Of a stretch of 64,000 nucleotides of DNA, positions 1 through 10,207 are shown one piece after another. Both the position numbers and the translations under genes were made by a program. Source of the stretch: Acidovorax_G lacteus (GTDB taxonomy: Bacteria > Pseudomonadota > Gammaproteobacteria > Burkholderiales > Burkholderiaceae_C); contig NZ_BAABEX010000009.1 in assembly GCF_039540375.1 (NCBI RefSeq), positions 56,637 through 120,636 on the forward strand, given 5' to 3'. The notes under the pieces were generated by a model that searched no databases, had not been told where the DNA came from, and saw only the letters and a list, made by a program, of their open reading frames with translations. The stretch's first letter is position 1. Every line of letters starts with the position of its first letter.

Positions 1-398
1 AGCAGCTCGGCGACAGCGGGCGTGAGGTATCGGCGACCCAACGCAATTGTCCGAATGGCCTCGACGATCTCGGAAGGCTCGCACTCCTTGTTGAGATAGC
101 CGCTCGCGCCCTGCCGGATGAGGTTGATGGCGTAATGTTCCTCCGGATAGCCGCTCAGGATCAAGATGCCCATGTCCGGTGCCTTGGCACGCAGCATGGC
201 CAACGCATCCAGACCGCTCTGTCCGGGCATGGACAAGTCCATGAGCAGAACGTCGAGTTCCTTGTTGCGCACCAGGTCGATGGCCTCGCGGCCGTTGGCC
301 GCCTCGCCCTCCACGCGCAGATCCACATGCTCCGCCAGGAACTGGCGCAGACCCGAGCGCACGATTGCATGGTCATCCACGATGCCGATCTTGATCAT
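1..398 (-). CDS. NarL/FixJ-type response regulator (3' end outside window)
   Basis: Receiver domain of a two-component response regulator. The visible 132 residues start MIKIGIVDDH and contain the acidic pair D8-D9, the phosphoacceptor D54 in LLMDLSMPG, the switch residue S82 in LILSGY and K104 in GYLNKE. This is the complete CheY-like set. The receiver is followed by the linker that in this family leads to a LuxR-type helix-turn-helix, which would lie beyond base 1. It is divergent from the histidine kinase at 528, its likely partner. The start is the ATG at 396-398. The family assignment is firm; the DNA-binding domain and targets cannot be seen. Confidence 0.9.
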   Translation of the reverse strand, partial: MIKIGIVDDHAIVRSGLRQFLAEHVDLRVEGEAANGREAIDLVRNKELDVLLMDLSMPGQSGLDALAMLRAKAPDMGILILSGYPEEHYAINLIRQGASGYLNKECEPSEIVEAIRTIALGRRYLTPAVAEL

Positions 399-527
399 TG
401 AACTCTCTTTCGTTGAGGCGGCACGGCTGCTGTCAAAGCACCGTGAGATTCCCGACTGTCGCTGGCGGCGTCTCACACGGTGTAACGAGGCTGTGTGTCT
501 CGTAACTTCTCACCCCGTGGGGTCGCC

Positions 528-1907
528 ATGAATCTTATCGACCGAATCCTGCAGTGGTGGCCACGGGCCCGGCAAAAAGCGATCAGCCTGCCCATGGCGT
601 TGCTCGCCTCGCTGGTGCTCGTGGGCATCAATGAAGTGGGGCACATGCAATCACAACAAGCGGTGGCGGAGATGGGCAGCGCCTTGGAATCGCGCCGTGC
701 CGTCAACGTGCTGCTGCAGAGCATGCTGGATGCTGAGACGGGCCAGCGCGGGTATCTGCTCACAGGCAGCGAGGCCTATCTGGAGCCCTACGACAACGCC
801 GTGTCACAGGTCAATCTGCACCTCGACACACTTCGAAACCATTTCCTGCCCTACCGTGAGGATGTGCCGGAGATGGCGCTTCTATCGCGCCAGGTGTCGC
901 GCAAGCTGGCCGAGATGGATCTCAGTGTGCGACTGCGCAAGCAAGGCAATGACGATGCGTGGAAATTCGTGCTCCACACCGACGTGGGCCGCGAGCATAT
1001 GGAGGCCATTCGCCTGCACGCGCGAGAGCTGATCCAGCGCAGCGACGTGCGCCTGAACCGTGCGCGCGACCAGGTGACCCAGTCGCTGATGCAGTCCCGC
1101 ATCGGCATCGCGGTCGTCACCGCGATCGGGCTGCTGGCCTTCTACCTGTACCTGCGCCAGGCGCGTGCATTGCAAGGGCTGAGCCAGCGCCAGCAAGAGA
1201 TCCTGGAGCGCGAGCGGGACCGCCTGGAGGTGCTGGTGCGCGAGCGCACAGCCACGCTCAGCGAATTGGCCAACCACCTGCAGCAGGTGCGAGAAGAGGA
1301 GCGCGGCCATCTCGCGCGCGAACTGCACGACGAGCTTGGCGCATTGCTCACGGCCGCCAAACTCGATGTGGCGCGCCTGAAGTCCAAAATCGATGCGCAG
1401 CCCCCTGAGGTGGCCGAACGCTTGCGCCATCTGACCGAGACACTCAACAGTGGCATCGCGCTCAAGCGCCGCATCATCGAAGACCTCCGCCCCTCGTCGC
1501 TGTCGAATTTGGGGCTTACGGCAGCACTGGAGATTCTGACGCGCGAATATGCGGAGCGCGCCGGACTGGATGTGGAAACCAACCTGGAAAACGTACCGCT
1601 TCCCGAGGCGTCTCAGCTCACCGTGTACCGGCTCGTTCAGGAGGCGCTGACCAACATCGGCAAGTACGCCAGAGCACGCAAGGTCCTCGTCACGGTGCAC
1701 GGCCATCCCACCCATGTGGATGTGCAGGTGCGCGACGACGGCGAAGGCTTTGATCCCGGCTCAATCCGCCCGAACTCGCACGGCCTTGCCGGTATGCGCC
1801 ACCGGGTCGAGGCTGCAGGCGGCAAGCTCTCCATTGCATCGGCACCCGGTAACGGCACGCTGGTGTCGGCGGTTCTGCCCATCCTGCGCAGGAGCGACCA
1901 CGCCTGA
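528..1907 (+). CDS. CHASE3-type sensor histidine kinase (HisKA_3/HATPase)
   Basis: Membrane-bound histidine kinase of the NarX/DegS subfamily. The order is a TM segment (about residues 20-38), a periplasmic CHASE3-like helical region (about 40-185, with the ETGQRGYLLTG signature), a second TM (about 193-210), a coiled coil, HisKA_3 with the phospho-His in LARELHDELGALL, and HATPase_c with an N-box (EALTNIGKYA) and GLAGM G-box. It presumably phosphorylates the divergent response regulator. The ATG at 528 gives a normal N-terminus. An in-frame GTG at 495 preceded by GAGG would add 11 residues and cannot be excluded. The stimulus is unknown. Confidence 0.9.
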   Translation: MNLIDRILQWWPRARQKAISLPMALLASLVLVGINEVGHMQSQQAVAEMGSALESRRAVNVLLQSMLDAETGQRGYLLTGSEAYLEPYDNAVSQVNLHLDTLRNHFLPYREDVPEMALLSRQVSRKLAEMDLSVRLRKQGNDDAWKFVLHTDVGREHMEAIRLHARELIQRSDVRLNRARDQVTQSLMQSRIGIAVVTAIGLLAFYLYLRQARALQGLSQRQQEILERERDRLEVLVRERTATLSELANHLQQVREEERGHLARELHDELGALLTAAKLDVARLKSKIDAQPPEVAERLRHLTETLNSGIALKRRIIEDLRPSSLSNLGLTAALEILTREYAERAGLDVETNLENVPLPEASQLTVYRLVQEALTNIGKYARARKVLVTVHGHPTHVDVQVRDDGEGFDPGSIRPNSHGLAGMRHRVEAAGGKLSIASAPGNGTLVSAVLPILRRSDHA

Positions 1908-2044
1908 GTACCACCCCGTAGGACCCGGCCGACAAGCGCACCCTCCCGCCGCCGACACCGGACCGGGCTACACACTGGCATCCTTTGGGCTCCCCTGTCC
2001 TTACAGTGGCCGAAGATGCCCACCTGCAGCCTAAGGAGAAGCCC

Positions 2045-2233
2045 ATGTTGCACTGCGCGGTCGGGCGACTTGTGATTGCCCTGATCCCGGCCTGGCTCGG
2101 ATGGGGCGGCGCGGCTGCAGCGGCTGTGGGCATTGCCAAGACCCTGTTCGCTGCGTCCGTTGTCATGGCTGTGCTGACATGCATCATGGGCTGGGTGCGC
2201 GAAGGCTGGCTGACCCATGGATTCCGGATCTGA
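2045..2233 (+). CDS. DUF1328 (YtjA-like) small membrane protein
   Basis: A 62-residue protein starting MLHCAVG, behind an AAGGAG ribosome-binding site. It has the DUF1328 pattern: a first hydrophobic helix (LVIALIPAWLGW), a Gly/Ala-rich turn (GGAAAAAVGIAK) and a second helix (LFAASVVMAVLTCIMG). The C-terminal tail WVREGWLTHGFRI is longer than in typical 50-55 residue members, and several usually conserved hydrophobic positions differ (C4, R8, P15), so this is a divergent copy. In other bacteria DUF1328 genes sit among envelope-stress genes; here a BON lipoprotein follows. The molecular role is unknown. Confidence 0.7.
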   Translation: MLHCAVGRLVIALIPAWLGWGGAAAAAVGIAKTLFAASVVMAVLTCIMGWVREGWLTHGFRI

Positions 2234-2337
2234 AAGCCGGACACACATGCCACCCTGCGCAAACGCCCGCAAGACGGTCACCATCGCATCCCTCTCATCG
2301 CATCTCGCATCCCATTCCCATCCTGAAGGAGCTTTCC

Positions 2338-2655
2338 ATGAAACCCCTGCGCATTGCAACCACCGCTGTCCTCCTGGGCCTGACCGTGCTGGCCAGTACC
2401 GGCTGCTCGGTCGCCCGCCAACAACAAACGGTGGGCGCGTATGTGGACGATGCCGGTATCACCACGGCCATCAAGGCCCGGATGGCCGAAGACCGTACGG
2501 TCGCAGCCACGTCGATCAGCGTCGAGACGCTCAATGGCACGGTCCAGCTCTCGGGGTTTGCCAAGTCGCAGGCTGAGAAGAACCAGGCCGAAGCGATTGC
2601 CCGCAACACCAGGGGCGTGCGGGACGTGCGCAACAGCATCGTGGTGCGCCCCTGA
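2338..2655 (+). CDS. BON-domain lipoprotein
   Basis: A 105-residue exported protein. The signal peptide ends in the lipobox LASTGC (lipidated Cys23), and one BON domain follows (about residues 38-105: DDAGITTAIKARM, then VETLNGTVQLSGF and RDVRNSIVV). Single-BON proteins are related to OsmY and bind membranes or phospholipid; they often accumulate under osmotic or envelope stress. The start is fixed by GAAGGAGC about 8 nt upstream. It lies 104 bp after the DUF1328 gene and may be co-transcribed with it. Confidence 0.85.
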   Translation: MKPLRIATTAVLLGLTVLASTGCSVARQQQTVGAYVDDAGITTAIKARMAEDRTVAATSISVETLNGTVQLSGFAKSQAEKNQAEAIARNTRGVRDVRNSIVVRP

Positions 2656-2789
2656 GGCCGGCGCTGCGCCCGCATGCAAGCGCAGCGCAGATTCGGCGCG
2701 CCCAAGGGTCTGACGATGGTGATCACCCCTTGCTGTGGACGCCCCCCTCCACCGCCCCCGTGGTAGCCGGTTCGGTATAAGCTGCGCGC

Positions 2790-3908
2790 ATGCGGGTCTT
2801 CAACTGCAGCCACTGTGGCCATCTGGTGTTCTTCGACAGCGTGCAATGTCTGCACTGCCACAGCACACTCGCGTTCGACCCTCACACCCTGTCCATGCGC
2901 GCGCTGGAGCCTGCCGGCTCTGAGAGCGCTGCAGGCGTACTGCGCGCCCGTGGGGCTGCGAGCGCACACGCGCCCCCAGCAACGCCTGGCCCGGTGCGGT
3001 ACTACCGGCTGTGCCGCAACCACACGCTCTACCAAGCCTGCAACTTTGCGGTGGATGCCGACGACTCCAACCCCTGGTGCGCGTCATGCCGCCAGACGCG
3101 CACCCTGCCCAATCTGGCCGATCCGGCCCACCTGCGGCGCTGGCGCAAGATCGAGGCGGCCAAGCGCCATCTGTTTTACACACTGGCGCGGCTGGGCCTG
3201 GAGCATCCGGACGCCGCGCGGCGCCCGCGCTTCGAGTTTCTGGCTGATCAGCCGGGCAAGCCTGCGGTGCTCACCGGCCACCTCAACGGCATGATCACGC
3301 TCAATGTGGCCGAAGCCGACGACGACGAACGCGCACGGCGCCGGGTGGCCATGGGAGAGCCCTATCGCACGCTGATTGGCCACCTGCGGCACGAATCAGG
3401 CCACTTCTTCTGGGACAGCCTGGTGCGCGACGGTGGGCCTCTGGACGCATTCCGGCAACTCTTTGGCGATGAGCGCGCCGACTACGCAGCCGCGCTCAGG
3501 GCGCACTATGCGCGCGGCGGCCCGCCTGCCGGATGGGAAGCGCAGCATGTGAGCGCCTACGCCACCGCACACCCGTGGGAGGACTGGGCCGAAACCTGGG
3601 CCCACTACCTGCACCTGATCGACCTGCTCGAAACCGCCGCCAGCTATTCGGCCGGCTTTGCAGTGCCCGACCCGCAGTCGCCCCAGCGCTTTCATGTGCA
3701 CGATCCGTTTGCAGCGCCCGAGCGCCCGTTTGACGCGATGGTGCGCGAATGGGTGCCCCTGACGCTGATGCTCAACAGCCTCAACCGCAGCCTGGGGCAG
3801 GACGACGCGTACCCGTTTGCGCTGTCGGCCGGCGCCATGCACAAGCTGCAATTCGTCCACGATCTGGTGCGCTCCCAGCGCACCACGGCCTCTTCGTTAT
3901 CCGCATGA
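2790..3908 (+). CDS. Putative zinc-binding metallopeptidase (COG4307-like)
   Basis: A 372-residue protein with an N-terminal zinc-ribbon-like region (Cys pairs CSHC at 6-9 and CLHCH at 20-24, and a further pair around C84 and C97-C100). It carries a gluzincin-type HExxH motif (HESGH, residues 201-205), followed by the family pattern HPWEDWAETWAHYLH, which probably supplies further metal ligands. No signal peptide is visible, so it is probably cytoplasmic. Its stop overlaps the start of the next gene (ATGA), indicating translational coupling with the alpha/beta hydrolase. The substrate is unknown. Confidence 0.8.
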   Translation: MRVFNCSHCGHLVFFDSVQCLHCHSTLAFDPHTLSMRALEPAGSESAAGVLRARGAASAHAPPATPGPVRYYRLCRNHTLYQACNFAVDADDSNPWCASCRQTRTLPNLADPAHLRRWRKIEAAKRHLFYTLARLGLEHPDAARRPRFEFLADQPGKPAVLTGHLNGMITLNVAEADDDERARRRVAMGEPYRTLIGHLRHESGHFFWDSLVRDGGPLDAFRQLFGDERADYAAALRAHYARGGPPAGWEAQHVSAYATAHPWEDWAETWAHYLHLIDLLETAASYSAGFAVPDPQSPQRFHVHDPFAAPERPFDAMVREWVPLTLMLNSLNRSLGQDDAYPFALSAGAMHKLQFVHDLVRSQRTTASSLSA

Positions 3909-4630
3909 CCACTGCCCTGCCGACGCTGATTTTCATTCCTGGCCTGGCGGCCGATGCCCGCATGTGGGCCCATCAGCAGCCCGCCATGCCTGGGCCGCTT
4001 GAGGCCCGGGTGAGCCTGGCAGCACAGAAGCCGGAACTGGATACGATCGAAGCGATGGCCGCAGCAGTGTTGGCCCAGAACCCCGGGCGTTTGTTGCTGT
4101 GTGGCGCGTCCATGGGCGGCATGATCGCCATGGAGGCAGCCCGCCAGGCCCCCGAACGTGTGGCTGGCTTGGCCCTGCTGGGCACCACAGCCCGCCCAGA
4201 GACGCCCGAGATGCACGCGCTGCGCGAGGGTGCCATCGCGTTGTTTGCGCAAGGCAAGCTGCGCGAGGTGATCGAGCCCAACGTGGCGCTGGCTTTCCAC
4301 CCGCGACAGGCTGCGCAGCCCGCGCTGGTGCAGACGTATCTGGATTTTGTGCTCGACGCCGGGGCGGAGGTACTGATTCGCCAGAACCGCGCTGTCATGG
4401 CACGGCCCGACGCGCGCACGCACCTGCCAGCCTTGCGCTGCCCGGTGCTGGTGCTCTGCGGCGACAGCGACGCGCTCACGCCGCGCGAGTGCTCGCAGGA
4501 GATTGCGGCCCTGGTGCCGCGGGCCGAATGGCACTGCATTGCCGATTGCGGCCACATGCTGACCATGGAAGCGCCCGACACCGTGAACCGGCACCTGCTG
4601 CAGTGGCTGCAGCGCCACGGCTGGGCCTGA
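3905..4630 (+). CDS. Alpha/beta-fold hydrolase
   Basis: A 241-residue alpha/beta hydrolase. It has an oxyanion-loop-like FIPGLAADARMW, the nucleophile elbow GASMGG (Ser69), an acid in LCGDSDALT and the catalytic His in DCGHMLTMEAP. The length and lack of a signal peptide suit a cytoplasmic esterase or C-C hydrolase; the substrate cannot be read from sequence. The ATG overlaps the stop of the metallopeptidase gene by 4 nt. It converges on hisF, with a 9-bp hairpin between the two stop codons. Confidence 0.85.
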   Translation: MTTALPTLIFIPGLAADARMWAHQQPAMPGPLEARVSLAAQKPELDTIEAMAAAVLAQNPGRLLLCGASMGGMIAMEAARQAPERVAGLALLGTTARPETPEMHALREGAIALFAQGKLREVIEPNVALAFHPRQAAQPALVQTYLDFVLDAGAEVLIRQNRAVMARPDARTHLPALRCPVLVLCGDSDALTPRECSQEIAALVPRAEWHCIADCGHMLTMEAPDTVNRHLLQWLQRHGWA

Positions 4631-4643
4631 GGAGGTCATCCGT

Positions 4644-4664
4644 GGCACGGGTGTGACCCGTGCC
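4644..4664. terminator. Hairpin between convergent hydrolase and hisF
   Basis: GGCACGGGT, a 3-nt loop, then ACCCGTGCC: a perfect 9-bp stem placed between two convergent stop codons (4630 and 4678). There is no long U-run on either side, so it is inferred to be a bidirectional or Rho-assisted terminator. Confidence 0.55.
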
Positions 4665-4677
4665 CCCCACCACGCGC

Positions 4678-5478
4678 TTACAGCCGCACCGGAATGCCGC
4701 GCTCGGCCATGCGCTGCTTGGCCTGGCCCACGGTGTATTCGCCGTAGTGGAAGATGCTTGCGGCCAACACCGCGTCGGCCCCGCCCTGCTGCACGCCGTC
4801 GGCCAAGTGGTCGAGGTTGCCCACGCCGCCCGAGGCGATCACCGGCACGCTCACGGCGTCGCTCACCGCACGCGTCAGGTCCAAATCGAAGCCCGACTTC
4901 GTGCCGTCGCGGTCCATGCTGGTCAGCAGGATCTCGCCTGCGCCGCGGCGCGCCATCTCGGTGGCCCAGGCCACGGCATCCAGGCCTGTGTTCTTGCGCC
5001 CGCCGTGGCTGTACACGTCCCAGCCCGGGCCGACCGGGCGGCCGTCGGCGCCCACACGCTGCGCGTCTTCGGCCGTGCGGCGCTTGGCATCGATCGCCAC
5101 CACGATGCACTGCGCGCCGTACTTGGCCGAGGCCGCGTTGATCACGTCCGGGTTGGCAATCGCAGCCGAATTGAAGCTGGTCTTGTCGGCCCCGGCGTTG
5201 AGCAGGCGGCGCACGTCTTCCACGGTGCGGACGCCACCGCCCACGGTGAGTGGAATGAACACCTGGCTTGCCACAGCCTCGATGATCGGCAGGATCAGGT
5301 CCCGCCCGTCGCTGGTGGCGGTGATGTCCAGAAAAGTGAGCTCGTCCGCCCCCTGCGCGTTGTAGCGTGCGGCGATTTCCACCGGGTCGCCCGCGTCGCG
5401 CAGTTCGACGAAGTTCACGCCCTTGACCACCCGGCCTCCGGTCACGTCAAGGCAAGGAATGATGCGTTTGGCAAGCAT
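4678..5478 (-). CDS. hisF: Imidazole glycerol phosphate synthase, cyclase subunit HisF
   Basis: A 266-residue (beta/alpha)8 barrel that, with HisH, converts PRFAR plus ammonia into imidazole glycerol phosphate and AICAR. Hallmarks are [20 protein letters not shown] (catalytic Asp11), the phosphate-binding [12 protein letters not shown], the second acid in [12 protein letters not shown] and [13 protein letters not shown] near the C-terminus. The ATG at 5478 (MLAKRII) is the conserved start. It is the last gene of the collinear his block. hisI and hisE, which usually follow, are absent; the next gene is on the opposite strand. Confidence 0.97.
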   Translation of the reverse strand: MLAKRIIPCLDVTGGRVVKGVNFVELRDAGDPVEIAARYNAQGADELTFLDITATSDGRDLILPIIEAVASQVFIPLTVGGGVRTVEDVRRLLNAGADKTSFNSAAIANPDVINAASAKYGAQCIVVAIDAKRRTAEDAQRVGADGRPVGPGWDVYSHGGRKNTGLDAVAWATEMARRGAGEILLTSMDRDGTKSGFDLDLTRAVSDAVSVPVIASGGVGNLDHLADGVQQGGADAVLAASIFHYGEYTVGQAKQRMAERGIPVRL

Positions 5479-5579
5479 GAAGGACAGGGCAAAAAAGAGG
5501 GTTGGTACCCACCGGCCGAGCACGCGCAAGCGCCGGAGGGCAAACAGGCCGCAGCGCTGGCAGGCTGCCGCCTTGCGGA

Positions 5580-6320
5580 TCAGCCGTTGAGTTCGTCGGC
5601 GCGGGCCTGGGCCGCCGCAAAGTCCAGGTCGCCGCTGTAGATGGCGCGGCCGCAGATCACGCCTTCCACGCCTTCGTCTTCCACGGCACAGAGCTTTTCG
5701 ATGTCGGCCATGCCCGCCAGGCCGCCCGATGCGATCACCGGAATGGTCAGCGCCTGCGCGAGCTTGACGGTGGCCTCGATGTTGATGCCCGAGAGCATGC
5801 CGTCGCGGCCAATGTCGGTGTAAATGATGGATTCGACGCCCCAGTCCTCGAACTTCTTGGCCAGGTCCACCACTTCATGGCCCGTGAGCTTGCTCCAGCC
5901 GTCGGTGGCCACTTTGCCGTCTTTGGCATCGAGACCCACGATGATGTGGCCGCCGAAGGCCACGCAGGCGTCTTTGAGAAAGCCCGGGTTCTTGACCGCG
6001 GCCGTGCCGATGATCACGTAGCGCAGGCCGCCGTCGATGTACTTCTCGATGGTGTCCAGGTCGCGGATACCGCCGCCCAATTGCACGGGCAGGTCGTCGC
6101 CGACTTCCTTCAGGATGGACTTGATGGCGCTGAAGTTCTTGGGCGTGCCCGCGAAGGCCCCGTTCAGGTCCACCAGGTGCAGGCGGCGCGCGCCAGCGTC
6201 CACCCAACGGCGGGCCATGGCGGCCGGGTCTTCCCCAAAGGTGGTGGATTGGTCCATATCACCTTGCTTGAGGCGTACGCAGTGGCCGTCCTTGAGGTCG
6301 ATGGCGGGGATGAGCAACAT
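5580..6320 (-). CDS. hisA: ProFAR isomerase HisA
   Basis: A 246-residue barrel starting [17 protein letters not shown]. Asp8 is the first catalytic acid; the phosphate sites are QLGGGIRDL and [10 protein letters not shown], and the second acid lies in YTDIGRDGM. It isomerises ProFAR to PRFAR, the substrate of HisFH. It lies between hisH (79-bp gap) and hisF (101-bp gap). Both gaps are longer than the 4-bp overlaps of hisDCB, so the operon is looser at this end. Confidence 0.97.
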   Translation of the reverse strand: MLLIPAIDLKDGHCVRLKQGDMDQSTTFGEDPAAMARRWVDAGARRLHLVDLNGAFAGTPKNFSAIKSILKEVGDDLPVQLGGGIRDLDTIEKYIDGGLRYVIIGTAAVKNPGFLKDACVAFGGHIIVGLDAKDGKVATDGWSKLTGHEVVDLAKKFEDWGVESIIYTDIGRDGMLSGINIEATVKLAQALTIPVIASGGLAGMADIEKLCAVEDEGVEGVICGRAIYSGDLDFAAAQARADELNG

Positions 6321-6399
6321 GGTGGTTCGCTGGAACGGACCACGGCTGTGCGCGGCCCGAACGGTTGGTGGAGCTTCCGGGAAACGGAGGGTGGGTGGA

Positions 6400-7068
6400 T
6401 CAGGGATTCCAGTGCAGGAAGTTGCGGTACAGCGCCAGGCCGTGGTCCGCGCTCTTCTCCGGGTGGAACTGCGTGGCAAAAATATTATCGCGCGCGACGG
6501 CGGCCGCAAAGGGGGCACCGTAGTCGGTTTCACCCGCGCAATGGGTCGGATTGTCGGGCGACGCATAGAAGCTGTGCACGAAGTAGTACCAGCTCTGGTC
6601 CGGAATACCGGCCCACAGCGGATGCACCGCACCGCCATGCGGCACCTGGCGCACGCGGTTCCAGCCCATCTGCGGCACCTTGAAGCGGCTGCCGTCGGGC
6701 TGGGTGCGACCCGCCAGCTCGAACTTGCGCACCTGGCCATGGATCAGGCCCAGGCCCGGGGTGTCGCCTTCGGCGCTGTGGTCCAGCAGCATCTGCATGC
6801 CCACGCACACGCCAAACAGCGGCTTGGTGGCTGCGGCTTCGAGCACGGAGGCCTGCAGGCCGGATTCGCGCAGCTCGCGCATGCAGTCGGGCATCGCGCC
6901 CTGGCCGGGCAGCACCACGCGAGCGGCGGCGCGCACGTCTTCGGGCCGCTGCGTGACCAGCACCGTCCAGCCGCTACCGGCGGCCGCCGCCTGCACGGCC
7001 TGCGACACCGAGCGCAGGTTGCCCATGCCGTAGTCCACGACGGCCACGGTCTTTGCTTCGTTATTCAT
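6400..7068 (-). CDS. hisH: Imidazole glycerol phosphate synthase, glutaminase subunit HisH
   Basis: A 222-residue class I glutamine amidotransferase that feeds ammonia to HisF. It shows [12 protein letters not shown] at the N-terminus, the nucleophile Cys in [10 protein letters not shown], and the His-Glu pair in [10 protein letters not shown]. The ATG at 7068 (MNNEAKTV) is preferred over a TTG three codons upstream. The length matches the family (about 200-220). Confidence 0.96.
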   Translation of the reverse strand: MNNEAKTVAVVDYGMGNLRSVSQAVQAAAAGSGWTVLVTQRPEDVRAAARVVLPGQGAMPDCMRELRESGLQASVLEAAATKPLFGVCVGMQMLLDHSAEGDTPGLGLIHGQVRKFELAGRTQPDGSRFKVPQMGWNRVRQVPHGGAVHPLWAGIPDQSWYYFVHSFYASPDNPTHCAGETDYGAPFAAAVARDNIFATQFHPEKSADHGLALYRNFLHWNP

Positions 7069-7130
7069 AGCAAACAATCAAGCGCTGACAAGCACGAGCA
7101 AGGCTTTTTATGCTGTGCCGCAGCAAGACG
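7069..7130. repeat. Degenerate copy of the bipartite intergenic hairpin repeat
   Basis: Between hisB and hisH the minus strand reads TTGCTCGTGCTTG followed by a decayed second arm, with an AT-rich stretch beside it. The core matches the better-preserved copies at 12354, 25805, 42900 and 50835, but neither hairpin is intact. It is identified only by comparison with those copies. Confidence 0.45.
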
Positions 7131-7766
7131 TCAGAGGCTGCCCTTGGTGGACGGAATCACGCCTGCGGCGCGCGGGTCGCGTTCCAGCGCAGCGCGCAGC
7201 GCACGGGCAAAGGCCTTGAACACGGTTTCGCACTGGTGGTGCGCGTTCACGCCCTTGAGGTTGTCGATGTGCAGCGTCACGCCCGCGTGGTTCACGAAGC
7301 CCTGGAAGAATTCGTAGGTGAGCTGGGTGTCGAAGCCGCCGATCATGCCGCTGGTGAACGGAATGTGCAGGTGCAGCCCCGGGCGGCCCGAAAAATCGAC
7401 CACCACGCGCGACAGCGCTTCATCGAGCGGCACATAGGCATGGCCGTAGCGGCGGATGCCCTTCTTGTCGCCCACGGCGCGCGCAAAGGCCTGGCCCAGG
7501 GTGATGCCCACGTCTTCCACCGTGTGGTGGCCGTCGATGTGCAGGTCGCCCGCGCAGTCCACGTGCAGGTCGATCAGCCCGTGGCGCGCGATCTGGTCGA
7601 GCATGTGGTCAAAAAAGCCGATGCCCGTGTTCAGCCGGGCTTCGCCCGTGCCGTCGAGGTTGACACGCACGGTGATGCGGGTCTCGGAAGTGTTGCGTGT
7701 GACTTCGGCCACGCGGTCGGCGTTGGGGTCGGCCGGGGTCGAGGGAACCAGTGCGGAGGACGTCAT
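7131..7766 (-). CDS. hisB: Imidazoleglycerol-phosphate dehydratase HisB
   Basis: A 211-residue monofunctional dehydratase (no fused HisNB phosphatase domain). The manganese-ligand motifs [12 protein letters not shown] and NAHHQCET are intact, as is the [11 protein letters not shown] helix. It makes imidazole acetol phosphate, the substrate of HisC. The start overlaps the hisC stop in an ATGA arrangement, so the two are translationally coupled. An N-terminal extension of about 20 residues precedes the conserved core ([12 protein letters not shown]). Confidence 0.97.
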   Translation of the reverse strand: MTSSALVPSTPADPNADRVAEVTRNTSETRITVRVNLDGTGEARLNTGIGFFDHMLDQIARHGLIDLHVDCAGDLHIDGHHTVEDVGITLGQAFARAVGDKKGIRRYGHAYVPLDEALSRVVVDFSGRPGLHLHIPFTSGMIGGFDTQLTYEFFQGFVNHAGVTLHIDNLKGVNAHHQCETVFKAFARALRAALERDPRAAGVIPSTKGSL

Positions 7767-8875
7767 AGCGAGGCCTGGAGTGCGGCAAGCATGTGGGCGT
7801 TGTCGTCGGCGCTGCCCACCGTCAGGCGCAGGCAGCGGGCAAGCAACGGGTGCATTGTAGAAACGTTCTTGACCAGCACCTTGTGCTGTTTCATGCCTTC
7901 GCAGGTGCGGGCCGCATCGGCCACGCGCACGAGCACCATGTTGGCCTCGCTGTCCCACACGCGCTCCACCCCGGGCAGCGCGCGCAGGGCCTGCACCAGG
8001 CGGCCGCGCTCGGTGCGCAGTTCGGCCGCCTGGGCGGCAAACACGTCGGCGTGCTCCAGCGCGAACAGCGCGGCCTCGCAGTTGAGCACGCTCACGTTGT
8101 AGGGCGGGCGCACCTTGTCGATCTCGGCCGCCAGCGCGGACGGGCCCATCAGGTAGCCCAGGCGCACACCGGCCAGGCCAAACTTGCTGAGCGTGCGCAT
8201 GAGCAGCACGTGCGCATGGCGCGCGGGCTCGGCGCGGATGTTCTCGATCCAGCTGCGCCGTGCAAACGGCTGGTAGGCCTCGTCCATCACCACCAGGCCG
8301 CCCACGGCGGCTGCGGCGTCGATGGCGCGCAGCACGGCCGCCTCGTCCCACAGCGTGGCGGTGGGGTTGTTGGGATAGGCGATGTAGGTGATGGCCGGGC
8401 GGTGCTGCGCAATCGCGGCGCACAGCGCGTCAGCGTCCAGCTCAAAGTCGGCCGTGAGCGGCACGCCCACGAAATCGAGGCCCTGCAACTGGGCACTCAT
8501 GGGGTACATCACAAAACCCGGCATGGGCGCGACCATGGTGGCGCGCTCGCCCGTGCCTGGCCGCGCGCAGGCCAGGGCCAACAGCGTGATGAGCTCGTCC
8601 GAGCCGTTGCCCAGCACCATGCCATGGCCCTCGGGCAAGCCTGCGTAGCGCGCCAGGGCCGCCTTCAGGTCGGCCACGCGGTCGCCGGGATAGCGGTTGA
8701 GCGCCAGCCCGCCCAGGCGCTGGCCCAACGCCGCCTGCAGGTGCGCGGGCAGGCGGAAGGGGTTTTCCATGGCGTCCATCTTGAGCATGCCGGTGGACGG
8801 CTGCACCACATAGGCGTGCATGGCCCGCACATCGGGGCGGATGCGGTCGAGCGGGTCGGGGCGTGGGGTGGTCAT
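7763..8875 (-). CDS. hisC: Histidinol-phosphate aminotransferase HisC
   Basis: A 370-residue fold-type I PLP aminotransferase. LGNGSDELI binds the cofactor phosphate, [11 protein letters not shown] and [10 protein letters not shown] contribute the pyridine-ring Asp, and the Schiff-base Lys is in [16 protein letters not shown]. It transfers the amino group from glutamate to imidazole acetol phosphate. It overlaps hisD by 4 nt upstream and hisB by 4 nt downstream. Confidence 0.97.
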   Translation of the reverse strand: MTTPRPDPLDRIRPDVRAMHAYVVQPSTGMLKMDAMENPFRLPAHLQAALGQRLGGLALNRYPGDRVADLKAALARYAGLPEGHGMVLGNGSDELITLLALACARPGTGERATMVAPMPGFVMYPMSAQLQGLDFVGVPLTADFELDADALCAAIAQHRPAITYIAYPNNPTATLWDEAAVLRAIDAAAAVGGLVVMDEAYQPFARRSWIENIRAEPARHAHVLLMRTLSKFGLAGVRLGYLMGPSALAAEIDKVRPPYNVSVLNCEAALFALEHADVFAAQAAELRTERGRLVQALRALPGVERVWDSEANMVLVRVADAARTCEGMKQHKVLVKNVSTMHPLLARCLRLTVGSADDNAHMLAALQASL

Positions 8876-10200
8876 GCGGTGTCTCCGGGCAGGCGCATCT
8901 CGGCGGCACGGGCGTGGGCCTGCAGGCCCTCCCCGTGGGCCAGCACCGAGGCGATGCGGCCCAGGCTCTCGGCGCCGCGTTCGCTCACTTCGATGAGGCT
9001 GGAGCGTTTCTGGAAGTCGTACACGCCCAGCGGGCTCGAAAAGCGGGCCGTGCCGCTGGTGGGCAACACGTGGTTGGGGCCTGCGCAGTAGTCGCCCAGG
9101 CTTTCGGAGGTGTAGGCGCCCAGAAAGATCGCACCGGCGTGGCGCAGCAGCGGCTCCCAGCGGTGCGGGTCCGTGCTGCTGACTTCGAGATGCTCGGGCG
9201 CGATGCGGTTGCTGATGGCGCAGGCCTCTTCCATGCTGCGGGTGAGGATCAGCGCGCCGCGGCCGTTCAGGCTCTTGGCAATGATCTCGGCGCGCGGCAT
9301 GGTGGGCAGCAGGCGGTCGATTTCGCGCTGCACGGCGTCGAGGTAGGCCGCGTCCGGGCACAGCAGGATGGACTGGGCCAGTTCGTCGTGTTCGGCCTGG
9401 CTGAACAGGTCCATGGCCACCCAGTCGGGCCGCGTGCTGCCGTCGGCCAGCACCAGGATTTCCGAGGGGCCTGCAATCATGTCGATGCCCACGGTGCCGA
9501 ACACGCGCTTCTTGGCGCTGGCCACGTAGGCATTGCCCGGGCCGGTGATCTTATCGACCTTGGGCACGGTGGCCGTGCCATAGGCCAGCGCGGCGACGGC
9601 CTGCGCGCCGCCGATGGTGAAGGCGCGCGTGACGCCTGCCACGTAGGCCGCGGCCAGCACCAGCAGGTTGCGCTCGCCACGCGGGGTGGGCACCACCATG
9701 ATGATTTCGGGCACGCCTGCCACGTGGGCGGGAATGGCGTTCATGAGCACGCTGCTCGGGTACGCGGCCTTGCCGCCGGGCACGTAGATGCCCACACGGT
9801 CCAGCGGCGTGACCTTCTGGCCCAGCAGCGTGCCGTCTTCGTCGCGGTAGCTCCAGCTCTCGCCCGAGGCCTTTTTCTGCGCCTCGTGGTAGCTGCGCAC
9901 GCGGCGGGCGGCGGCTTGCAGGGCGTCGCGCTGCACCGCGGGGATCGCGTCGAAAGCCGCCTTCAGCTCGGCCTGCGTCAGCTCCAGCGCGGCCAGGCCC
10001 TCGGCCTGCAGCCCGTCGAAGCGCGCCGTGTACTCGAGCACGGCCGCATCGCCGCGCTGTTGCACGTCGGCCAGGATGTCGGCCACGCGCTGTTCGATGG
10101 CCGCGTCCGTGTCGGCCGACCAGTGCAGCCGGGCCGCGAAGTCGGCCTCGAAGGTGGCGGCGGCGGTGCTCAGGCGTAGGGGCGTGGCAGACAGGGTCAT
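8872..10200 (-). CDS. hisD: Histidinol dehydrogenase HisD
   Basis: A 442-residue zinc enzyme catalysing the final two NAD-dependent oxidations of histidinol to histidine. Motifs are [46 protein letters not shown] and the metal-binding [12 protein letters not shown] region ([10 protein letters not shown]). The length is typical (430-440). The chosen ATG begins [12 protein letters not shown]. It is separated from hisG by only 7 bp. Confidence 0.97.
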   Translation of the reverse strand: MTLSATPLRLSTAAATFEADFAARLHWSADTDAAIEQRVADILADVQQRGDAAVLEYTARFDGLQAEGLAALELTQAELKAAFDAIPAVQRDALQAAARRVRSYHEAQKKASGESWSYRDEDGTLLGQKVTPLDRVGIYVPGGKAAYPSSVLMNAIPAHVAGVPEIIMVVPTPRGERNLLVLAAAYVAGVTRAFTIGGAQAVAALAYGTATVPKVDKITGPGNAYVASAKKRVFGTVGIDMIAGPSEILVLADGSTRPDWVAMDLFSQAEHDELAQSILLCPDAAYLDAVQREIDRLLPTMPRAEIIAKSLNGRGALILTRSMEEACAISNRIAPEHLEVSSTDPHRWEPLLRHAGAIFLGAYTSESLGDYCAGPNHVLPTSGTARFSSPLGVYDFQKRSSLIEVSERGAESLGRIASVLAHGEGLQAHARAAEMRLPGDTA

Positions 10201-10207
10201 GGCGGGG

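Noticed and set aside
5502..7317. Long plus-strand frames opposite hisA and hisH
   Set aside because: The his genes on the minus strand are unambiguous, and these frames have no family resemblance.
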